This document shows, piece after piece, positions 32,826 through 42,913 of a stretch of 64,000 nucleotides of DNA. The translations under genes were made by a program, and so were the position numbers. Position 1 is the first letter of the stretch, and each line of letters starts with the position of its first letter. The notes beneath the pieces are model-generated. The model searched no databases. It saw nothing but the letters and a program-made list of their open reading frames with translations, and was not told the origin of the DNA. Source of the DNA: Thiopseudomonas acetoxidans (GTDB taxonomy: Bacteria; Pseudomonadota; Gammaproteobacteria; Pseudomonadales; Pseudomonadaceae); the NCBI RefSeq assembly GCF_030362935.1, contig NZ_JAUCDY010000006.1, positions 119,138 to 183,137 on the forward strand. The letters are read 5' to 3'.

Positions 32826-34073
32826 TTACTGCAGGCTGGTTGGTAAACTGGCTTTGCGACGTAACTCAGTCCAGTTCTCGTAGCTTATTCCAGTATTGGC
32901 AGTGGTTACGCGGTCAAGAATCTCATAAAAATCCTGACGTGAAGGGTGTTTCATCACTACATCGCGCTGGTTGGCGCGCACAACATATACCGTCTGTGAG
33001 TTCTGGTGATCAAAAGCGCGCCACTGAGCTTTATCTTTTAATAGGCTGTATTCATGATCTTCTAGCGCGCGAATCACGTCACTGCTTTTGAAGCTATTGC
33101 TGCGCCGCGCGGCATCAGCCCATTGCTGCACTACGGTGTAGGCAGAAGCTGCCGCGCTAGAAGGTAGAATGCCGTACTTATTGTCAAAGTTTTTTACAAA
33201 GGCCATGCCTTTTTCTGATTTTTCTAGCTCTGGAGCGCGCCAAATCCAGTGCTCAACGCCGATAACGCCTTCCATTGCACCCGGGCCAGCACCTTCGATA
33301 GCCGTTTGAATTAAGTGCGGCACAACGATTTGCATTTTTTTCGTTAAACCCATGGAGTGGGCGATGCGCATGGCGCGTACCAAATCCTTGCCGTAAAGCA
33401 CTAAAGCAAGAACCTGGGCATCACTGTGCTGCACCTGAGTGAGTGCATCGATAAAATCTGATTGCTTGGAGCTAGGAAAAGGCACGAGAATACGTGTGTG
33501 TTTACCCGTGTCGGTCGTGTTGGTGTTGGCTCTAATGGCAGATTCTGCGCTATGCCCCCAGCTATAGTCGGCTGTGATGTAAGCGTATTTTTTATTTGGG
33601 AAATGCTTGGATAAATAGCGTCCTAGTGCTTGACCTGTCATGGTAGCACTCGAGCTTTCGCGGAAAATGTATTTATGCCCGTTTTCTACGGTCACATCAT
33701 CGGCATAACCGATGGTGGCAAAATATATCGTCTTACCTTGCTGCGCACGTTTACCTGCCGCGACTGCTTCTGCGCTGGAAACGCTACCGAAAACCATGGC
33801 AGCACCATCGCGAATAAACTGGTCAACGTTATTGGCTGCTTTTTCAGGTCGTGCAGAGGAATCACGACTGTTAAGTTGTACGGAGTGTCCGAGCAGTCCA
33901 CCCTGTGCATTAATTTCTTCAATGGCCATTAATGCGCCGCGCATCTGCGCCAAACCTTCTTCCTTGTAAGCTCCGGTGCGAGGATAAGTCAGTCCGATTA
34001 TTACCGATTCAGCTGCAAACGCTAGAGTGTTTGTACAGAGGTAAAGAGCGCTTAAAATTATTATTCTAAACAA
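32826..34073 (-). CDS. ABC transporter substrate-binding protein, Leu/Ile/Val-amide-urea type (orphan)
   Basis: 415 residues from a TTG at 34073. A perfect AAGGAG stands six bases before it, and the resulting N terminus, MFRIIILSALYLCTNTLAFA, is a good signal peptide. Upstream in-frame ATGs lack such support. The rest is a type 1 periplasmic binding fold: IIGLTYPRTGAYKEEG, AMVFGSVSSAEAVAAG, YAYITADYSWGHSAE. Such proteins feed branched-chain amino acid, amide or urea transporters or act as sensors. No permease or ATPase genes are adjacent, so its partner is unknown. Confidence 0.86.
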   Translation of the reverse strand: MFRIIILSALYLCTNTLAFAAESVIIGLTYPRTGAYKEEGLAQMRGALMAIEEINAQGGLLGHSVQLNSRDSSARPEKAANNVDQFIRDGAAMVFGSVSSAEAVAAGKRAQQGKTIYFATIGYADDVTVENGHKYIFRESSSATMTGQALGRYLSKHFPNKKYAYITADYSWGHSAESAIRANTNTTDTGKHTRILVPFPSSKQSDFIDALTQVQHSDAQVLALVLYGKDLVRAMRIAHSMGLTKKMQIVVPHLIQTAIEGAGPGAMEGVIGVEHWIWRAPELEKSEKGMAFVKNFDNKYGILPSSAAASAYTVVQQWADAARRSNSFKSSDVIRALEDHEYSLLKDKAQWRAFDHQNSQTVYVVRANQRDVVMKHPSRQDFYEILDRVTTANTGISYENWTELRRKASLPTSLQ

Positions 34074-34369
34074 GGCATGCTCCTTGGGAGTTGTTGTTAT
34101 TGATTTACGTTTAAGCATATTGAGCTTGCTGGTTTGCAGCAATAGCCGGATGCTGACCATTAGTCGTATTTTGGTCGCTTTTTTCGATGAGCTGTTAAGT
34201 GGTCCGCACAATTGTGTAGTGGCAATTGCACAGCACGGACTGCTTGCGCAGGCACGCCAAATTTACTATGAGGTTATAACCAAACAATCTACTGATTTAT
34301 GGCTTTGAATACCGTTTAAGCAGGATTGTCGTTATCATGGATGCATTTTTTGATGCACTTGGAAACCCT

Positions 34370-35266
34370 ATGCACGTTCAATATCCCACTTTAGCCGATT
34401 GTATTGGCAACACGCCTTTGGTGCGTTTGCAGCGCCTTGGCCAGGAGTCAGGTAATACGTTGTTAGTTAAGCTTGAAGGCAATAATCCCGCTGGTTCGGT
34501 AAAAGATCGTCCAGCACTGTCCATGATCGAGCGCGCTGAGCGTCAGGGACGTATTCGGCCGGGTGATACGCTTATTGAAGCAACCTCGGGCAATACCGGT
34601 ATTGCGTTGGCGATGGTGGCGGCTATCAAAGGCTATCGCATGGTGCTGATTATGCCGGAAAGCTCCACAGCTGAGCGTAAAACCGCGATGACAGCCTATG
34701 GCGCGCAGTTGATTTTAGTGGAGTCTATGGAAGCAGCGCGTGACTTAGCATTGGCAATGCAAGCGGACGGGCAGGGTAAGGTGCTGGATCAGTTTGCTAA
34801 CCAAGATAATCCTCGTGCGCATTATCAGGGTACTGGTCCAGAAATATGGCAGCAAACCCATGGCCAAATCACCCACTTTATTAGCGCTATGGGCACGACC
34901 GGCACCATTATGGGCGTGTCGAAATACCTTAAAGAGCAAAATTCGGCGATTCAAATTATCGGTTTACAGCCCGATGCCAATGCCAGTATTCCTGGAATAC
35001 GTCGCTGGCCTGAGACGTATTTGCCAAGTATTTATGAGCAGGAGCGTGTGGACCGCGTGATCGATCTGTGCCAAGCAGAAGCCGAAAACTGCATGCGTCG
35101 TTTAGCGCGTGAGGAAGGAATTTTTTGTGGTGTATCATCCGGTGGTGCAGTGGCAGCGATGTTGCAAGTGGCGCAAGAAGTAGAAAATGCGGTGCTGGTG
35201 GCCATTATTTGCGATCGTGGTGATCGTTATCTTTCCAGTGGCGTATTCAATAGCGAGTCAATATGA
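34370..35266 (+). CDS. cysM: Cysteine synthase B
   Basis: 298 residues. This PLP enzyme makes cysteine from O-acetylserine and sulfide or thiosulfate. Motifs are the PLP lysine in NPAGSVKDRPA (about 42), the asparagine loop EATSGNTGIALA, and the phosphate-binding MGTTGTIMG. The CysM-specific GLQPDANASIPGIRRWP segment is also seen. The start at 34370 gives the usual N terminus (MHVQYPTLADCIGNTPLVRL); the frame is open to an ATG at 34337. It overlaps rlmD by four bases (ATGA), so the two are coupled. Confidence 0.94.
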   Translation: MHVQYPTLADCIGNTPLVRLQRLGQESGNTLLVKLEGNNPAGSVKDRPALSMIERAERQGRIRPGDTLIEATSGNTGIALAMVAAIKGYRMVLIMPESSTAERKTAMTAYGAQLILVESMEAARDLALAMQADGQGKVLDQFANQDNPRAHYQGTGPEIWQQTHGQITHFISAMGTTGTIMGVSKYLKEQNSAIQIIGLQPDANASIPGIRRWPETYLPSIYEQERVDRVIDLCQAEAENCMRRLAREEGIFCGVSSGGAVAAMLQVAQEVENAVLVAIICDRGDRYLSSGVFNSESI

Positions 35267-36627
35267 AGCGGCAACAGCAAAGCGGGCTACGTTTTCAGCC
35301 AGCCCGTGGCGTGCAACAAACAGATTTGCCTGTTGGTAAAAAACAGCCGCTTAGTATTGAGCGCTTAGCTCATGATGGCCGAGGCATTGCTTTTCATGCT
35401 GGGCGCACCTGGTTCGTTAGTGGTGCTATGCCGGGTGAGCTGGTAGTCGCGCGAGTGTTGAGCGTACGCAACAAAATAGTAGAGGCGCAGATTGTTGAGG
35501 TGCCGCAAGCATGCAGTAATAGGCAACAGCCTTTTTGTGCGGTGGCAGGGCGTTGTGGTGGTTGTACGTTGCAGCACATGCCTATTAATGAGCAGCGCGA
35601 GTTCAAACAAGCTTACATTGCTGAGCAAATGCAACGCGCAGGGGTTGAGGTGGGGGAGTGGTTTGCTACCCTGCAAGGCAGTGAACAGGGTTATCGTCGC
35701 CGTACACGCATTGCAGTGAAGCCGAACAAACAGGGGCTGTTACAGGTGGGTTTTCGTGCCTTGGCCTCGCAGCAAATTGTTGAAACAACCCAGTGCCCAA
35801 TTCTGGTTGAGCCTTTACAAAAACTGTATGCCGAACTTGTCCCCTTTATTAAAACGCTTAAGCAAACTAGAGCCATAGGGCATTTAGAGTTGTTTTACGG
35901 TAATCAACCGGCATTGCTGGTGCGCTTAACCCAAGCACTTAACAATGAAGACCAACAACGGTTGCGTGATTTCTGTCAACAGCAGCACACTCAGCTCTGG
36001 TGGCAAACTCAGGCCGAGCCTTATCCAGACAATGAAGGTGATACCCTGTATTACGAGCTGCAACCCTATGATTTGCAGATTGATTATCAACCCGGTGACT
36101 TTGTGCAGGTAAACGCTGAGGTTAATTTAGCCATGGTGCAGCAAGCGCTTGCATGGTTGGATTTGCACAGCGATGATCAAGTGCTGGATTTATTCTGTGG
36201 TTTGGGCAATTTTAGTTTGCCGATGGCGCGCACTGTTGCCTCGGTGGTGGCGGTGGAGGGTGTTGAGTCGATGGTTAAACGCGCGCAACACACCGCTAAA
36301 CGCCAAGGGTTGCAGCATGTTGAGTTCCATCATTTTGATTTATCCCAGCCCCTAAGCCAGGCTGCTTGGATGCAGCAAAAGTTTACCGTGGTTGTTTTAG
36401 ATCCACCGCGTGAAGGTGCGGCGCAAGCAGTGGAGCAATTAACGAAAGTGGCTGCCAAAAAGATTTTATATGTATCCTGTAATCCTGCCACACTGGCTCG
36501 CGATGCTGCGGTATTACAGGCGCAGGGATACCAGCTTCAGCGTTTGGCTGCGCTGGATATGTTCAGTCAAACAGGGCATGTTGAAGCCATGGCTTTGTTT
36601 GTTCGTCAGTCGTTAAGTCGTTATTAA
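35263..36627 (+). CDS. rlmD: 23S rRNA (uracil-1939-C5)-methyltransferase
   Basis: 454 residues. A TRAM domain is at the N terminus (about 22-80). The [4Fe-4S] cysteines are in CSNRQQPFCAVAGRCGGC (about 84-101). The SAM site is VLDLFCGLGNFSLP, the conserved DPPREGA motif follows, and the catalytic cysteine is in ILYVSCNPATLARD. It methylates U1939 of 23S rRNA. The order cysM-rlmD-relA is the Pseudomonas arrangement, and relA starts nine bases after its end. Confidence 0.95.
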   Translation: MKRQQQSGLRFQPARGVQQTDLPVGKKQPLSIERLAHDGRGIAFHAGRTWFVSGAMPGELVVARVLSVRNKIVEAQIVEVPQACSNRQQPFCAVAGRCGGCTLQHMPINEQREFKQAYIAEQMQRAGVEVGEWFATLQGSEQGYRRRTRIAVKPNKQGLLQVGFRALASQQIVETTQCPILVEPLQKLYAELVPFIKTLKQTRAIGHLELFYGNQPALLVRLTQALNNEDQQRLRDFCQQQHTQLWWQTQAEPYPDNEGDTLYYELQPYDLQIDYQPGDFVQVNAEVNLAMVQQALAWLDLHSDDQVLDLFCGLGNFSLPMARTVASVVAVEGVESMVKRAQHTAKRQGLQHVEFHHFDLSQPLSQAAWMQQKFTVVVLDPPREGAAQAVEQLTKVAAKKILYVSCNPATLARDAAVLQAQGYQLQRLAALDMFSQTGHVEAMALFVRQSLSRY

Positions 36628-36636
36628 GGAAAACCT

Positions 36637-38877
36637 ATGGTACAGGTTCGCTCACAACACCCACTTAATGCGGATGGTAGTATAGATTTGCCGCGTTGGG
36701 TCGCGCACCTACTGGAAGTGGATGAAGATTTAAACGCTGCTAATTTGTTGCAAGCGTGCGAGTTTGCCCGTGATGCAGAGCTTAAAGCGCATGCTGCACA
36801 AAATATTTGGCCAGATGGCAGCTCCAGCTTACAAGCCGGTCTAGAAATTGCGCAAATTTTGGTTGATTTAAAGCTCGACGAGGAAACTCTTATCGCCGCA
36901 ATCTTGTACCGCACGGTGCGAGAAAATAAAGCGACTATCATGGAAGTAGAGCAGCAGTTTGGCAGCACAGTGGCTAAGCTGATTGATGGCGTGCTGCGCA
37001 TGGCGGCAATTAGTGCCAGCTTAAACCCACGTCAATCGGTTGTGCTTAATGCCCAGGCTCAGGTAGAGAACTTGCGCAAAATGCTGGTGGCTATGGTTGA
37101 TGATGTGCGTGTCGCATTGATCAAGCTGGCGGAGCGCACCTGTGCGATTCGAGCGGTGAAAAATGCGCCAGAAGACAAACGTTATCGGGTGGCGCGCGAG
37201 GTGTTTGATATCTATGCACCCTTGGCGCACCGCTTAGGTATTGGTCACATCAAGTGGGAGTTGGAGGATCTGTCGTTTCGCTACTTGGAGCCTGAGCAAT
37301 ATATGCACATTGCTGGCTTGCTGCATGAAAAGCGTATGGACCGACAGAACTTTATCCGCGATGTGGTACAGCAGCTTGAAACCGAAATGCAGGAAGCAGG
37401 AATAGAGGCGCAAATCAGTGGCCGGGTTAAACATATCTATTCCATCTGGCGCAAAATGCAGAATAAAAACCTGCGCTTTAGTGAGATTTATGATGTGCGT
37501 GCGGTGCGGATTTTGGTGCCGGAGGTGCGTGATTGTTACGCCGTGCTGGGGATTGTGCACTCGCTATGGAAGCATATTGCTCGCGAGTTCGATGACTATA
37601 TTGCCAACCCAAAAGAAAACGGCTACCGCTCGTTGCATACGGCGGTGATAGGGCCCGAAGGCAAGGTGCTAGAAGTACAGATTCGCACCACTGAGATGCA
37701 CGAAGAAGCTGAGCTTGGAGTATGTGCCCACTGGCGCTACAAAGGCACTGATACACAGGGGCGTTCAGATCATTATGAAGAAAAAATTGCGTGGTTGCGC
37801 CAAGTGCTTGAGTGGCATGAAGAGTTGGGTGATATAGGTGGTTTGGCGGACCAACTGCAGGTCGATATAGAGCCCGATCGGGTCTATGTTTTTACCCCAG
37901 ATGGGCATGCGATTGATTTGCCTAAAGGCTCTACGCCGCTGGATTTTGCCTACCGTGTGCATACTGAAATCGGGCACAATTGCCGTGGCGCAAAAATCAA
38001 TGGCCGCATCGTGCCACTAAGCTATAACTTGAAAACCGGTGAGCAGGTTGAAATTATCACCGGTAAAAACGGTGCGCCCAGTCGTGACTGGCTCAATACC
38101 AACCTAGGTTACGTAAATACCGCCCGCGCCAGAGCTAAAATAGTACACTGGTTTAAGCTGCAAGACCGTGAACAGAATGTTGCAGCGGGTCGGCAAATGC
38201 TCGAGCGAGAACTCACTCGGCTGGCTTTAATGCCCGTTGACTTTGAGCAGCTAGCTGAGCGTTGCAATGTTAAAGCCAGTGAAGATTTGTTTGCGGCTAT
38301 TGGTGCGGGAGATCTGCGCTTAGCTCATGCGGTTGGCTTGGCTCAGCAGCTGCAAGAAGGTGGCAGTCGTAGCCAGCACGTCGAGCTTATTCCGCGCAAG
38401 CCCACCGTGCATACGAGCAGTCGTAGTGACGAAGTACGTATTGAAGGGGTGGGTAACCTGTTAACGCAGATGGCCGGTTGTTGCCAGCCTGTGCCGGGCG
38501 AACCTATTGTGGGTTATATCACCCAAGGACGTGGCGTCACCATTCACCGTCAAGACTGTCCGACCGTTTTACAACTCAGTGAGCGCGAGCCAGAGCGTGT
38601 CATTCAGGTGAGTTGGGGCAGTGAACCGGTTAAGACCTATCCGGTGGATGTGCTTATTCAAGCCTATGATCGCGCTGGTTTGTTGAGTGATATTTTGCAG
38701 GTGTTGTTTAACGAAAAAGTTAACGTGGTAGCGCTGAATACCAGCACCAGCAAGGAAGATGGCTCTGCATTAATAGAGTTGACGATTGAAGTGCCGGGCT
38801 TGGATATTCTAAGCCGTATGCTCGGCCGCATCGCTCAGCTGCCTAACGTGATAGAAGCGCGGCGTAAGCGCACCTAG
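36637..38877 (+). CDS. relA: GTP pyrophosphokinase RelA
   Basis: 746 residues, typical for RelA. The N-terminal HD domain is degenerate: where hydrolases have an HD pair it reads ILYRTVRENKAT, so hydrolase activity is not expected. The synthetase domain follows (YDVRAVRILVPEVRDCY, NPKENGYRSLHTAV, about 290-400). A TGS domain is at about 410-475 (VYVFTPDGHAIDLPKGSTP), then a zinc-finger/CC region (MAGCCQPVPGEPIVGYI) and a C-terminal ACT domain. It makes (p)ppGpp on ribosomes carrying uncharged tRNA. Confidence 0.97.
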   Translation: MVQVRSQHPLNADGSIDLPRWVAHLLEVDEDLNAANLLQACEFARDAELKAHAAQNIWPDGSSSLQAGLEIAQILVDLKLDEETLIAAILYRTVRENKATIMEVEQQFGSTVAKLIDGVLRMAAISASLNPRQSVVLNAQAQVENLRKMLVAMVDDVRVALIKLAERTCAIRAVKNAPEDKRYRVAREVFDIYAPLAHRLGIGHIKWELEDLSFRYLEPEQYMHIAGLLHEKRMDRQNFIRDVVQQLETEMQEAGIEAQISGRVKHIYSIWRKMQNKNLRFSEIYDVRAVRILVPEVRDCYAVLGIVHSLWKHIAREFDDYIANPKENGYRSLHTAVIGPEGKVLEVQIRTTEMHEEAELGVCAHWRYKGTDTQGRSDHYEEKIAWLRQVLEWHEELGDIGGLADQLQVDIEPDRVYVFTPDGHAIDLPKGSTPLDFAYRVHTEIGHNCRGAKINGRIVPLSYNLKTGEQVEIITGKNGAPSRDWLNTNLGYVNTARARAKIVHWFKLQDREQNVAAGRQMLERELTRLALMPVDFEQLAERCNVKASEDLFAAIGAGDLRLAHAVGLAQQLQEGGSRSQHVELIPRKPTVHTSSRSDEVRIEGVGNLLTQMAGCCQPVPGEPIVGYITQGRGVTIHRQDCPTVLQLSEREPERVIQVSWGSEPVKTYPVDVLIQAYDRAGLLSDILQVLFNEKVNVVALNTSTSKEDGSALIELTIEVPGLDILSRMLGRIAQLPNVIEARRKRT

Positions 38878-38886
38878 TTTTTCGAG

Positions 38887-38914
38887 TAGAGCGTTAGTAA
38901 CCCCTAACGCTCTA
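38887..38914. terminator. Hairpin between convergent relA and gloA
   Basis: A perfect 11-bp stem (TAGAGCGTTAG with CTAACGCTCTA) with a six-base loop, ten bases after the relA stop. There is no T run on either strand, so termination here would not be of the classic intrinsic kind. Confidence 0.5.
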
Positions 38915-38927
38915 TTGCTAACTGCAA

Positions 38928-39320
38928 CTAATCCGCCCGCTTCGGTGATAGCAGCTCGATTTTATAGCCGTCTGGATCTTCAACGAACGCCAGAATGCTA
39001 TTGCCGTGCATCATTGGGCCTGGCTCGCGGGTGATTTTACCGCCACGGGCACGAATGTCCTCACAGGCTTTGTACACATCGGGCACCTCTAGGGCGATAT
39101 GTCCGTAGCCGTCACCCAGAACATAGCTAGTGGTGTCCCAGTTATGGGTTAGCTCAATCACGGCATTCTCTGCTTCGCTGCCATAACCAACAAAGGCAAG
39201 GGTGAACTTACCTTCGGGGTAATCTTTACGGCGCAGCAGTTGCATGCCTAAGACCTCAGTATAAAACGCCAGCGACTTGTCTAAATCGCCCACTCTAAGC
39301 ATGGTGTGTAGAATACGCAT
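38928..39320 (-). CDS. gloA: Lactoylglutathione lyase (glyoxalase I)
   Basis: 130 residues, the short metal-dependent class (Ni/Co type by length). It converts the methylglyoxal-glutathione hemithioacetal to S-lactoylglutathione. Conserved parts are MRILHTMLRVGDLDKSLAFY (metal His), ELTHNW, DGYGHIALEV (metal His) and FVEDPDGYKIEL (metal Glu). GAGGAGA precedes the ATG at 39320; the frame is open five codons further. It lies downstream of argG on the same strand but after a terminator. Confidence 0.95.
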   Translation of the reverse strand: MRILHTMLRVGDLDKSLAFYTEVLGMQLLRRKDYPEGKFTLAFVGYGSEAENAVIELTHNWDTTSYVLGDGYGHIALEVPDVYKACEDIRARGGKITREPGPMMHGNSILAFVEDPDGYKIELLSPKRAD

Positions 39321-39342
39321 GGTATGTCTCCTCATTCAAAAA

Positions 39343-39368
39343 ACAAAGCCCCAATGAAGGGGCTTTGT
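39343..39368 (-). terminator. Rho-independent terminator of argG
   Basis: On the minus strand ACAAAGCCCCT, short loop, GGGGCTTTGT is followed by TTTTTTG. It separates argG from gloA. Confidence 0.85.
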
Positions 39369-39408
39369 AATGATAGCTATGCAGTAAAATCAGCTGCAAG
39401 CCAATGTA

Positions 39409-40623
39409 TTACAACAGGTTACGCCCTTTGCTGGCAGCAATGCGCAAGCGTAATGCGTTGAGCTTGATAAAGCCCTCAGCGTCTTGCTGATCGTACGCGC
39501 CGGCGTCGTCTTCAAAGGTGGCTACAGCGGCGTCAAACAGTGAGTCGTCGGACTTGCGACCAACCACCATGATGTTGCCTTTGTACAGTTTTAAGCGCAC
39601 CACACCGTTAACGTTGGCTTGCGAGGCATCAATCATCGCCTGCATCATGTGACGCTCTGGGCTCCACCAGTAGCCGTTATAAATCATCGTGGCGTACTTG
39701 GGCATCAGCTCGTCTTTCAAGTGCATCACTTCGCGGTCCAGAGTGATGGACTCAATTGCGCGGTGCGCTTTGAGCATAATGGTGCCACCGGGAGTTTCGT
39801 AGCAGCCACGGGCTTTCATGCCCACGTAGCGGTTTTCGACGATATCCACACGACCAATACCGTTATCGCCACCCACTTTATTCAGATAGGTCAGCACTTG
39901 CGCTGGGCTCATGTCGACGCCATCAATGGCAACGATGTCACCTTTGCGGTAGGTCAATTCAATATAGGTAGGTGTGTTGGGTGCGTTTTCTGGCGAAACA
40001 CTCCAGCGCCACATTTCTTCTTCGTGCTCGCTCCAGGTATCTTCTAACACGCCACCTTCATAGGAGATGTGCAGCAGGTTAGCATCCATGGAGTAGGGGG
40101 ATTTCTTGCCGTGACGCTCAATAGGAATATTGTGCTGCTCTGCGTAGGCCAGCAGTTTTTCACGCGAGAGTAAATCCCACTCACGCCATGGTGCAATGAC
40201 TTTCACGCCTGGTTTAAGTGCATAAGCACCCAGCTCAAAACGAACTTGGTCGTTGCCTTTTCCGGTCGCGCCGTGAGAAATAGCGTCTGCGCCGGTCTCG
40301 TTAGCAATTTCTACCAAACGCTTGGCAATCAGCGGACGGGCAATGGAGGTGCCGAGCAGGTATTCGCCTTCGTAAATGGTATTGGCGCGGAACATGGGGA
40401 ACACAAAGTCGCGCACAAACTCTTCACGCAGGTCGTCAATATAGATTTCTTTGACGCCCAGCGCTTGGGCCTTGGTACGCGCTGGCTCAACTTCTTCGCC
40501 CTGACCTAAGTCAGCGGTGAAGGTAACGATTTCGCACTGATAGGTATCTTGCAACCATTTAAGAATAACCGAGGTGTCCAAGCCGCCTGAATAGGCCAGA
40601 ACTACCTTTTTAATATCGGACAT
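39409..40623 (-). CDS. argG: Argininosuccinate synthase
   Basis: 404 residues. It joins citrulline and aspartate using ATP. The N-terminal P-loop-like motif AYSGGLDTSVIL (about 9-20), HGATGKGNDQVRFELG, and SPYSMDANLLHISYEGG are all present. GGAGC lies eight bases before the ATG. It is a single transcription unit; no ARG-box-like site could be assigned with confidence. Confidence 0.97.
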   Translation of the reverse strand: MSDIKKVVLAYSGGLDTSVILKWLQDTYQCEIVTFTADLGQGEEVEPARTKAQALGVKEIYIDDLREEFVRDFVFPMFRANTIYEGEYLLGTSIARPLIAKRLVEIANETGADAISHGATGKGNDQVRFELGAYALKPGVKVIAPWREWDLLSREKLLAYAEQHNIPIERHGKKSPYSMDANLLHISYEGGVLEDTWSEHEEEMWRWSVSPENAPNTPTYIELTYRKGDIVAIDGVDMSPAQVLTYLNKVGGDNGIGRVDIVENRYVGMKARGCYETPGGTIMLKAHRAIESITLDREVMHLKDELMPKYATMIYNGYWWSPERHMMQAMIDASQANVNGVVRLKLYKGNIMVVGRKSDDSLFDAAVATFEDDAGAYDQQDAEGFIKLNALRLRIAASKGRNLL

Positions 40624-40774
40624 GCCTTAGCTCCAAAGGATTACGCAGAGAATAAAACCGCTATTCTACTGCGCAACGCCATAAAATTATAGGTGGAAGG
40701 TGAAAAACGGGTTGCTTTTTTAGCCTTGGCTAGCGTTTTGGCTGGTTAAACAAACACTGTGCCTTTACCACTAC

Positions 40775-42913
40775 TTAATTTTGACACAGCTCTAGCTGCA
40801 AAGCTGCGCGCACGCAATAAATGATGCCCTCATCAATACGTCCAGCGAACTGATTGGCAATCTGTGCGGCGCTTGGCAGCTCGTCTTCAGTGGCAAGAAA
40901 AGCATCCTGAACCTCATCTAAGAGCTCTTCGGGCAGGTCAAGTGCCTGCTCAAGACTGAGTTGTTCGCTGGCAATGGCTTGCGCCAGATGGCTGTATACG
41001 CTTTTTAGGGCGCATTGTTGTTGCTGGGCAATTTGCTGGGGTGTCATGCCATTGAGCGCCAAGGTGATAATTTCGTGACGGACATCTTGGCTGTATGCAG
41101 CTGGTGTTTCACTGGTTTCAGAGTTTTGGAAAATAGCTAAGAAATCAGCACCATAACGCTCTAGTTTGACTGCGCCGACGCCGCTCACTTCCGCCATATC
41201 GCTGAGATCCTCGGGCTGGCGGCGAAGCATTTCTAATAAAGTGGTGTCGGAAAAAATAACAAAAGGAGGCACGTTTTGCTCTTCGGCCAATTTGCGGCGC
41301 AAGGCACGTAACCGTTCCCACTGTGGTTGCTCACTGTCACGTACCAATTGGCTGGCGCCGCTCTTGCGTGGGGTGCTGGAGGTGGTCTGCGGCAGTTCTT
41401 GGCGCAACTGCAGCTGCACTTCGCCGCGCAGTAAGGGGCGGCATTGCTCGGCGAGGCGTAAACCACCAAAACCCTCTACATCAACATCGACTAGACCGCG
41501 TGCAACCAGTTGACGAAACACAGAGCGCCACTGATGTTCGCTGAGTGCTTTACCGATGCCAAATACAGATAAGTGTTGATGGCCCATGGAGCGCACGCGA
41601 TCGTTTTCCCGTCCCAGCAATACATCAATTAAATGGCCAACGCCGTACCGCTGTTCAGTACGGAAAATCGTAGACAAGGCTTGGCGTGCCGCTTCAGTGG
41701 CATTCCACTGTTGTGGAGGTTCAGCGCAGTTGTCGCAATTACCGCAGGGTTCTGGCAGTTGCTCGTCAAAGTAGGCCAATAGTGTTTGGCGGCGGCAACG
41801 CACTTCTTCACACAGCGCTAGCATGGCATCAAGTTTGTGTTGCTCCACACGCTTAAAACGCTCATCGCCATCGGAGTTGGCGAGCATCTGCTTTAAAAAC
41901 AGCATGTCTTGTAAGCCATACACCATCCAAGCGTCGGCGGGTAAACCATCACGCCCTGCGCGACCGGTTTCTTGGTAGTAACCTTCAATGGATTTAGGCA
42001 GGTCTAGGTGGGCCACAAAACGCACGTTGGATTTATCGATACCCATGCCAAAGGCAATGGTTGCTACCATGATAATGCCTTCTTCTTTGAGAAAGCGTTG
42101 CTGATTAAAAGCGCGCAGCTCATTGCTTAATCCAGCATGGTAAGGCAGGGCGGGATAGCCTTTTTCTAATAGAAATTCGGCGACACTTTCAACGCTTTTT
42201 CGCGATAGGCAATAAACAATACCGGCATCGCCTTGGCGGCTGGCAAGAAAATCTAATAACTGCTTGCGCGGGCTGTCTTTAGGAGTGATACGATAAAAGA
42301 TGTTAGGTCGATCAAAACTGGAGACGAATTCCTGAGCTTGCTGTAACTGCAGGCGTTGAGCAATTTCTGTGCGCGTGCGCAAATCGGCGGTAGCGGTAAG
42401 GGCAATGCGTGGTACCTGAGGAAATAACTGTGCTAATTGTCCAAGCTGTAGGTATTCGGGGCGAAAGTCATGCCCCCATTGTGAAACGCAGTGAGCTTCA
42501 TCGATAGCAAACAAGCTAATCGGCAACTGCTGTAAAAAACTGAGCGTTTGCGGCTGCATCAAACGTTCGGGGGCAAGGTAAAGTAGCTTGAGTTCATTGC
42601 GACGCAAACGATTAGCGGTTTCACGGCGCTCATCAACACTGGCGGCGGAATTTAAAGCAGCGGCACTGATACCCAGTGCTTCTAAGCTGCTGACCTGGTC
42701 CTGCATTAGGGCAATGAGGGGCGACACGACTATGGCGATGCCCTCACGCACTAGGGCAGGGATTTGATAGCACAGGGATTTACCGCCACCTGTGGGCATT
42801 AACACTAAAGCGTCCCCGCCATGACTAACGCGCTCGATAATAGCGGCTTGATGACCGCGAAAAGAGTCGTAACCAAAAACTGTTTTAAGGATATTAAGTG
42901 CCTGCTCGGCCAT
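40775..42913 (-). CDS. recQ: ATP-dependent DNA helicase RecQ
   Basis: 712 residues. Superfamily 2 helicase motifs are present: GYDSFRGHQ (Q motif/0), MPTGGGKSLCYQIPAL (I), FAIDEAHCVSQWGHDFRPEY (II), the QETGRAGRDG motif (VI). The zinc-binding cysteines are C...CGNCDNC, then come the RQC winged helix and a C-terminal HRDC domain (ERLRALRRKLAEEQNVPPFV). The ATG at 42913 with GGGAGAG upstream is the real start; the frame is open 34 codons further back. Confidence 0.96.
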   Translation of the reverse strand: MAEQALNILKTVFGYDSFRGHQAAIIERVSHGGDALVLMPTGGGKSLCYQIPALVREGIAIVVSPLIALMQDQVSSLEALGISAAALNSAASVDERRETANRLRRNELKLLYLAPERLMQPQTLSFLQQLPISLFAIDEAHCVSQWGHDFRPEYLQLGQLAQLFPQVPRIALTATADLRTRTEIAQRLQLQQAQEFVSSFDRPNIFYRITPKDSPRKQLLDFLASRQGDAGIVYCLSRKSVESVAEFLLEKGYPALPYHAGLSNELRAFNQQRFLKEEGIIMVATIAFGMGIDKSNVRFVAHLDLPKSIEGYYQETGRAGRDGLPADAWMVYGLQDMLFLKQMLANSDGDERFKRVEQHKLDAMLALCEEVRCRRQTLLAYFDEQLPEPCGNCDNCAEPPQQWNATEAARQALSTIFRTEQRYGVGHLIDVLLGRENDRVRSMGHQHLSVFGIGKALSEHQWRSVFRQLVARGLVDVDVEGFGGLRLAEQCRPLLRGEVQLQLRQELPQTTSSTPRKSGASQLVRDSEQPQWERLRALRRKLAEEQNVPPFVIFSDTTLLEMLRRQPEDLSDMAEVSGVGAVKLERYGADFLAIFQNSETSETPAAYSQDVRHEIITLALNGMTPQQIAQQQQCALKSVYSHLAQAIASEQLSLEQALDLPEELLDEVQDAFLATEDELPSAAQIANQFAGRIDEGIIYCVRAALQLELCQN

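Noticed and set aside
36637..38877. RelA as a bifunctional SpoT/Rel
   Set aside because: The HD pair of the hydrolase domain is replaced (ILYRTVRENK), and the neighbourhood is that of relA.
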